Shown here piece by piece: positions 5,379 through 9,538 of a stretch of 9,538 bases of DNA. The stretch comes from JAPXSY01 sp034003585. GTDB taxonomy: Bacteria > Verrucomicrobiota > Kiritimatiellia > RFP12 > UBA1067. The position numbers and the translations under genes are program-made. Below the pieces are notes generated by a model. That model saw only the letters and a program-made list of their open reading frames with translations, ran no database searches and was not told the DNA's origin. The first letter of the stretch is position 1. Each line of letters starts with the position of its first letter. The stretch is taken from assembly GCA_034003585.1 (NCBI GenBank), contig JAVEYH010000126.1:1-9538 (forward strand), read 5' to 3'.

Positions 5379-5834
5379 AAGCGTTTGCGCTTATTGTATC
5401 GTTACTCAGAAAACACTTCCTTTCGCGTTGTCTTGAATCGTCGCCGGTCCGCCTTTCAGGCGTTCCGGGGCTATGTTTCCTCTCCCCTTTTCACGCGCGC
5501 CTCGGAAAGAATCCCGATTTTTTTTCAGTCAGCGATGAAGGATGCGTTGCCTCGCCCTCGTACTTCCAGCCACGGTGCAACCTTTGTTTTTTTGGCGTAA
5601 GCCGCCGTACCCGTTGCCCGGTCCGTTTCCTCAGGTTGGCAAGTCCCCCGTCGTCTGCGTGGGTCAGTCGCCCGATCAGGCCGCTTTCCTCACCCGCAGG
5701 CCTTTCCGGCGATGGAGCCGGAATGCGGTCCTGCCAGGTGGTCTCCGGCGTCCGCAAAAGGGAAAATCAGAAATCGCCTCCTTTCTCCTGATGTGTCCCT
5801 GAGACCGGAAATGACTCTTCTCACCCCGATCTTT
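5340..5834 (-). ncRNA. Predicted structured non-coding RNA, about 495 nt, unknown family
   Basis: A promoter with UP-like A-tract stands at one end and an intrinsic terminator at the other, with no convincing ORF between. Minus-strand RNA can form many nested helices (plus coordinates): GUCUC/GAGAC (5801-5805 with 5741-5745) enclosing AGGGA/UCCCU (5796-5800, 5759-5763) and AUCAG/CUGAU (5788-5792, 5766-5770); a long arm CACC/GGUG, GCAGG/CCUGC, UUCCGGC/GCCGGAA (5717-5723 with 5704-5710) stacked next to it; GGCG-CGCC (5603-5606 with 5594-5597); CCGG-AA-CGCC-UGAAA-GGCG-GA-CCGG (5444-5468), a hairpin with a symmetric AA/GA internal loop; and AAGCG-CAAA-CGCUU (5379-5392). GAGGAAA occurs three times in apparent single-stranded joints. 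I found no RNase P GGAAAGUCC core, tmRNA tRNA-like end or tag, SRP tetraloop domain or 6S-type single hairpin. Function unknown; a divergent member of a known family remains possible. Confidence 0.6.
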
Positions 5835-5840
5835 GCCTGA

Positions 5841-5890
5841 AGAATACAGCAAGGCGGACAAAGTGTCAACCCCCTTTTTTTATTTTTTTT
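5841..5890 (-). promoter_or_regulatory. Strong minus-strand promoter with UP-like element
   Basis: Reading the minus strand, a perfect -35 TTGACA (5864-5869) is followed after exactly 17 bp by TATTCT (5841-5846, five of six). With a start near 5834, the A-tract AAAAAAAATAAAAAAA (5875-5890) occupies about -41 to -56, where UP elements bind the RNA polymerase alpha subunits at rRNA promoters. It is the best consensus promoter in the window and would drive the predicted RNA. It is divergent from the ABC exporter operon. Confidence 0.75.
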
Positions 5891-6044
5891 CGCGCCGCGC
5901 GAAACGGCGCCGCAATGAACCGGGAACCCTCCGCCGCCGTTACATCCAATACCGCACGCGGCGGCGCGGCGCACCCCGGCGGATCCGGCGCACGCGGTAC
6001 CCCCGGCGTTTTTTTCCGGGCGCGGCCGAAAGAAGGTGGAACCC
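5891..6044. other. Divergent intergenic region before the ABC operon
   Basis: These 154 bp separate the A-tract of the RNA promoter from the ATPase gene. They contain a 6-bp stem GCGCCG / CGGCGC (5892-5897 with 5905-5910) and GC-rich sequence with GCACGCGG twice. I see no good sigma-70 promoter for the exporter operon on the plus strand, so its promoter is either non-canonical or not recognisable by eye. Confidence 0.4.
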
Positions 6045-6791
6045 ATGACGGCAGAGGAAGGGATGGCATTGGAGGTCCGGAAGCTGGGCAAGGCTTTCGG
6101 TTCGGGCTCGAACCGCGTGGCGGTGCTGGAGGGCGTGAATCTGACCTTGCGGCGCGGCGCGTTCGACGCCGTGATGGGGCCGAGCGGTTCGGGCAAGAGC
6201 ACCCTGCTGCACCTGCTGGCGGGCCTGCTCAGCCCGGACACCGGGGAGATCCGCGTGGGCGGCGCCCGCCTCTCGGCCATGACGGATTCTGCGGCCACGT
6301 GCTTCCGCCGCCGCCGCATCGGCCTGATCTTTCAAGACTTCAACCTGATCCCCACCCTCACGGCGGAGGAGAACATCGTCCTGCCGCTGCTGCTCGACCG
6401 CCGGACCCCGCACGCCGGGGAGCTCGCGGCGCTGCTGGAGAGGCTGGGGCTGACCGCCCTGCGCCACCGCACCCCCGCGAAGCTGAGCGGCGGCGAACGG
6501 CAGCGCGTGGCCATCGCGCGCGCGCTGGTGACCGCCCCCGATCTCGTGCTGGCGGACGAGCCGACCGGCAACCTCGACTCCCCGGCCGGCCACGCCTTCT
6601 GCGAGCTTCTGCGCTGCATTCACGCGGAGCGCGGCTGCACGATCCTGCTGGTGAGCCACGACCCTGTGGTCGCCGCCGCCGCGGAACGGGTCCACCTGCT
6701 GAAGGACGGTCGCCTGATCGGCGAGATGGAAACCCGGCATGACGCGACCCGCATCTCCGAGCGGTATGTGGCGGCCATGCGCCAACCCTGA
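6045..6791 (+). CDS. ABC transporter ATP-binding protein, LolD/MacB/YbbA type
   Basis: This 248-residue cytoplasmic ATPase should power the FtsX-type permease encoded next. All nucleotide-binding motifs are intact: Walker A GPSGSGKST (45-53), Q-loop Gln97 in IFQDFNLIPTLTAEENI, signature LSGGERQRVAIARAL (147-161), Walker B LVLADEPTGNLD with catalytic Glu172, and the switch histidine His205 in LLVSHDP. The LIPTLTAEEN region and DEPTGNLD are typical of the lipoprotein/antibiotic-peptide exporter branch (LolD, MacB, YbbA, FtsE). I start at ATG 6045 because AAGGTGG lies about 5 nt upstream; a GTG at 6036 falls inside that RBS, and ATG 6063 is another possibility. The stop is 13 bp from the permease ATG, so the two form an operon. 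Substrate cannot be told from the ATPase. Confidence 0.93.
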   Translation: MTAEEGMALEVRKLGKAFGSGSNRVAVLEGVNLTLRRGAFDAVMGPSGSGKSTLLHLLAGLLSPDTGEIRVGGARLSAMTDSAATCFRRRRIGLIFQDFNLIPTLTAEENIVLPLLLDRRTPHAGELAALLERLGLTALRHRTPAKLSGGERQRVAIARALVTAPDLVLADEPTGNLDSPAGHAFCELLRCIHAERGCTILLVSHDPVVAAAAERVHLLKDGRLIGEMETRHDATRISERYVAAMRQP

Positions 6792-6804
6792 CAAGGCGAA
6801 CCCC

Positions 6805-9538
6805 ATGCTCATCCGATTGGTATGCAAGACACTGGCGCGCGGCAAGATGCGCTTCGCCATGGCGGTCCTCGGTGTGGCGTCCGCCACGGGCCTGATGGTC
6901 TGGGCCTTGGGCCTGACCCTGACCGCCATGGGGCAGGGCCGCGAAACGGTCCGCCGCATGACCGCGCCGTTCTCCTGCTGGGTCTCGGCCGGCGGCGCGG
7001 GGCGCCGCCCGGCGCGCGGCGCCGCCCGGCCTGCCACGCCTCCGGCCGCGCTGCCCCCGAAGCTTGTGGAAGCCGTTCTCTCGCGGCCGGAGGTCGAGTC
7101 CGCGCTCGCCTGCCGGGTGATCCGCACCACCCTGGATTTCCGCCCCGGCGGCGCGATCCTGCAAGGCCCCCCGCTCGTGGCCGCGCTCACGCTCGCGCCT
7201 CCGGACGGCTGCCCCTACGCCGAGGCGAAGGTCACCGGCGAGTGGCCGGACCCCTCCAGTCCGGAACCGGTGGTGGCCATCTGCTCGTCGGTGTTCGCCC
7301 GCCGCAGGCTGCCGCCGCCGCCGTGCGGCACGCCGCTGGTCCTTATCACGCCGCACGGCACGGTGACGGTCCGGATCGGCGCGGTGATCGCGTTCCCCAA
7401 AGCGGTTGACGGCTTCCCCGCCGCGTTCGGCACAATCGGTGCCGTGCGCCAGGCCGCGGGCGGCGTCTGGGACCCGCAGCCGAACCTGCTGCTCTGCGCC
7501 CTGCGCGCCGGCGCCACGCCCGAGGCCCTGCGCGCCGCAACCGGCTTGCCGCCGCCCGCCGCCGCGGAGAGCGCCGCCGCCGCACCCCCGCGCTTCACCC
7601 TCACCGACCGGCGGCAGATCGAGGCGCAGCACGTCAGCGACCAGCTCTCGAATTTCAAGCGCCAGGCGCCGCTGCTCCTGACGCTCTCGGTGCTGACCGC
7701 GCTTTGTTTGCTCTTCAACGCCCTGACCCTCGGCGTCACGCAGAACACGCGCGGGATGGCCCTCCTGCGCGCGGCGGGCATGACGGTCGGGGACGTGGCC
7801 CGGATGGTGGCGCTGGAAGGCCTCATCATGGGCGCCTGCGGCTGGGCGCTCGGCCTGCTGGGCGGCTGGGCCGCGCTGACGGTATTCGTGCGGCGGGCCG
7901 CGGAGGCCTTCCCCGCCGGGGTCATGATGGGCTGGGCCACCCCGGCGGCGACCGCCGCGGGGATCGCGGTGCTGACGCTCCTGAGCCTGCTCTGGCCCTG
8001 CCGCCGCGCGCGGCGCATCGCGCCGCTGGAAGCGCTGGCGGCGGAACACGGCGGCGGGCAACCGGAGCGCGACGCGCGCGCGATCCCCCTCCGGCGCACG
8101 GCGTGCGGTCTCGCGCTGCTCTTCCCCATGCTGCTCTTTGTCCTGCCCCTGCCGCTGACGGCCCTGTGCCGGAGCGTGCTGCTGCTGACCGTGGGGATCC
8201 CGCTGCACCTTCTCGGCCTGGTTCTGGTCCTGCCCGGCTTCATCCGCGCGACGGAGCGGCTTGGCGGGCCGGTTGTCAGCGCGCTGCTGGCGCTCGATCC
8301 GGTGCTGCTGCACCGCCGGATCAGCCGCGACATCCCGCGCACGGCAGGCATGGCGATCACCCTGACGGTCGGGCTGGGCTCTTTCGCCGCGATCCACATC
8401 TGGGGCAGCTCGCTGACCCGGCCCTTCCTTCCCAGCCCCACGTTCCCGGACGTGATCGTCTCCCTGCTGCCGGGCGGCGCCGGCCGCGGCGCCGCCGCCG
8501 GGGTGGCCCGCCTGGAGGGCGTCGGCCAACAGCGCTGCCTCGCTGTCGAGGCGGCCCAGTTTCCCCTGGACGCGGCGCTCACCGCGCGCGTGGCGCGCGT
8601 TTCGGGAAGGCCGCCGGCGAATCCGAACGTGCTGCTGTTCGGCGCGGAGCCCCACGCCGCGTTCGGCGGCGACCGCCCGCTGGCGCCGTTCCGGTTCGTC
8701 GCGGGCGAGCCGCGCCAGGCCGCCGCGGACCTGGCCCGGGGCGACGCCTGCCTCATCACCCTGATGTTCGCGCGCGAGACCGGGCTGCGGAAGGGCGAAA
8801 CCCTGCGGATCGTCACGCGCCCGCACCCGGGGCGCGGGCGCGGCGGACCGGACGCGGCACGGCCCGAAACCGTCTCCTTGGCCATCGCGGGCGTGGTGGA
8901 CCTCAACTGGCACCTGGTGACCTCCCGCGCCCAGATGCGCGGCCGCCACGGCATGCCGGGCGGCACGATGGGGCCGGTCTTCGTGAGCGAGGAGACCGCA
9001 CGGCGATGGAGCGGCAACACCGAAACCACCCGCTTCCTCTGGCTGAACCTCAGCGAGGCCTACCGCGCCATGGATCCGCTGGCCGCGGGGCAGCGGCTGG
9101 AGGCCGGCATCCGCAAGACGCTCGCGGTCGGCAGCGGCAGCACCGTGCGCGTGCACCATCGCGACGAGATCGCCGACGGCACGATCGCGCACAGCGCCGA
9201 CCTCATCGGCGACATGGCCCGCGCGCCGTTCTGGTCGCTGATCGTCCTGTCAACCGGCATGGCCACCCTGCTGATCGCCTCGTTCCATGCCTCGGCGCGC
9301 GAGATCGCGGTCCTGCGCGCGATCGGCATGACGCGCGGCCAGTTGGGCCGTCTGCTGCTCGCCGAAGCGCTGCTGACCGGCGTGTGCGGCATCGCGCTGA
9401 GCCTGGTCTCGGGCCTCTGCATCGGCTGGACCTTCACCGGCTGGACCCGGGCCTGGATGCCCTTCGGCGGCCTGCCGATCGCCCTGGAGATCCCGTGGAC
9501 GACCCTGTTCCGCGGCATCGGCTTCGCCTTCGCGCTCT
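6805..9538 (+). CDS. FtsX-type ABC permease (YbbP/MacB-like), 3' end outside window
   Basis: From ATG 6805 (AAGGCG about 6 nt upstream) the frame stays open for 911 codons to the window edge. Predicted layout: TM1 about 17-42; extracytoplasmic domain 43-288; TM2-4 at about 288-310, 335-362 and 378-398; TM5-6 at 435-480; TM7 at 513-533; a second extracytoplasmic domain 535-805; TM8-9 at 808-828 and 850-875, with a last segment starting near 895. FtsX signatures occur twice: TRGMALLRAAGMTVGDVARM (315-334) and AREIAVLRAIGMTRGQLGRL (831-850). This duplicated ten-helix plan is that of large permeases such as E. coli YbbP (about 800 residues), not four-helix LolC/E. Such pairs export or extract lipids, lipoproteins or peptides; the substrate here is unknown. 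Residues 64-87 and 249-262 are Pro/Ala-rich linkers. Very high GC leaves the antisense strand open, producing long false ORFs. Confidence 0.9.
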   Translation, partial: MLIRLVCKTLARGKMRFAMAVLGVASATGLMVWALGLTLTAMGQGRETVRRMTAPFSCWVSAGGAGRRPARGAARPATPPAALPPKLVEAVLSRPEVESALACRVIRTTLDFRPGGAILQGPPLVAALTLAPPDGCPYAEAKVTGEWPDPSSPEPVVAICSSVFARRRLPPPPCGTPLVLITPHGTVTVRIGAVIAFPKAVDGFPAAFGTIGAVRQAAGGVWDPQPNLLLCALRAGATPEALRAATGLPPPAAAESAAAAPPRFTLTDRRQIEAQHVSDQLSNFKRQAPLLLTLSVLTALCLLFNALTLGVTQNTRGMALLRAAGMTVGDVARMVALEGLIMGACGWALGLLGGWAALTVFVRRAAEAFPAGVMMGWATPAATAAGIAVLTLLSLLWPCRRARRIAPLEALAAEHGGGQPERDARAIPLRRTACGLALLFPMLLFVLPLPLTALCRSVLLLTVGIPLHLLGLVLVLPGFIRATERLGGPVVSALLALDPVLLHRRISRDIPRTAGMAITLTVGLGSFAAIHIWGSSLTRPFLPSPTFPDVIVSLLPGGAGRGAAAGVARLEGVGQQRCLAVEAAQFPLDAALTARVARVSGRPPANPNVLLFGAEPHAAFGGDRPLAPFRFVAGEPRQAAADLARGDACLITLMFARETGLRKGETLRIVTRPHPGRGRGGPDAARPETVSLAIAGVVDLNWHLVTSRAQMRGRHGMPGGTMGPVFVSEETARRWSGNTETTRFLWLNLSEAYRAMDPLAAGQRLEAGIRKTLAVGSGSTVRVHHRDEIADGTIAHSADLIGDMARAPFWSLIVLSTGMATLLIASFHASAREIAVLRAIGMTRGQLGRLLLAEALLTGVCGIALSLVSGLCIGWTFTGWTRAWMPFGGLPIALEIPWTTLFRGIGFAFAL

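Noticed and set aside
5491..5757. 88-codon minus-strand ORF with TTG start inside the RNA candidate
   Set aside because: Weak start, no convincing RBS, composition without domain character, and it spans several strong RNA helices. It is still the best protein alternative if the RNA hypothesis fails.
5340..5834. RNase P RNA or tmRNA as identity of the RNA candidate
   Set aside because: Hallmarks were not found: no GGAAAGUCC core with 3' partner, no tRNA-like CCA end, T-arm or tag reading frame. A covariance-model search could still overturn this.
5892..5910. Hairpin next to the T-run at 5875-5890 as a plus-strand terminator
   Set aside because: The T-run precedes the stem on the plus strand, and on the minus strand the stem is followed by A, so neither orientation gives an intrinsic terminator.
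6358..9192. Minus-strand ORF of 944 codons (and another of 604 codons at 7215-9029)
   Set aside because: They lie antisense to the permease frame, which has FtsX motifs and membrane segments. Their products are Arg/Gly/Ala-rich with no recognisable domain; high GC with few antisense stops explains them.

Overview
The window is a GC-rich bacterial chromosomal fragment. Gene content (secreted two-domain NIPSNAP protein, lactate-permease family carrier, Rnf subunit) and intergenic repeats built on CACAAAG/CTTCGTG units suggest a member of the Planctomycetota-Verrucomicrobiota-Lentisphaerota-Kiritimatiellota group, probably from a metagenome. That assignment is inference; there is no rRNA here to test it.

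Layout. Positions 2-127 hold the last 41 codons of an unidentified gene. Positions 128-565 are non-coding: five near-identical 8-bp units, three tight palindromes, a possible promoter and a leader hairpin, all upstream of a cysteine synthase (566-1471). A lactate permease-family carrier follows in the same direction (1582-3210; an alternative start at 1471 overlaps the cysteine synthase stop). Next comes a dispersed repeat element with imperfect terminal inverted repeats (3235-3498), then a lone rnfE (3624-4301) with its own likely promoter. It converges on a minus-strand secreted NIPSNAP-family gene (4312-5106).

Positions 5107-6044 contain no credible protein gene. They hold a second, inverted copy of the repeat element (5167-5326). 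Beyond it, on the minus strand, is what looks like a complete stand-alone RNA gene of about 495 nt: a consensus promoter (TTGACA, 17 bp, TATTCT) with an A-tract exactly where an UP element sits, many nested hairpins, and an intrinsic terminator. I could not match this RNA to RNase P RNA, tmRNA, SRP RNA or 6S RNA by their hallmark motifs. It is the strongest candidate for something undescribed.

Divergent from the RNA gene, an ABC exporter operon starts: a LolD/MacB/YbbA-type ATPase (6045-6791) and, 13 bp later, a large FtsX-type permease (6805 to the window edge, 911 codons and still open). The permease is not closed by a stop in the window; the long minus-strand ORFs lying over it are antisense shadows of GC-rich coding sequence.

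Functional links: cysteine synthase and the carrier may be co-transcribed. The ATPase and permease together form one exporter. rnfE would need the other Rnf subunits from elsewhere in the genome. No link between the RNA gene and the exporter is visible beyond their divergent arrangement.
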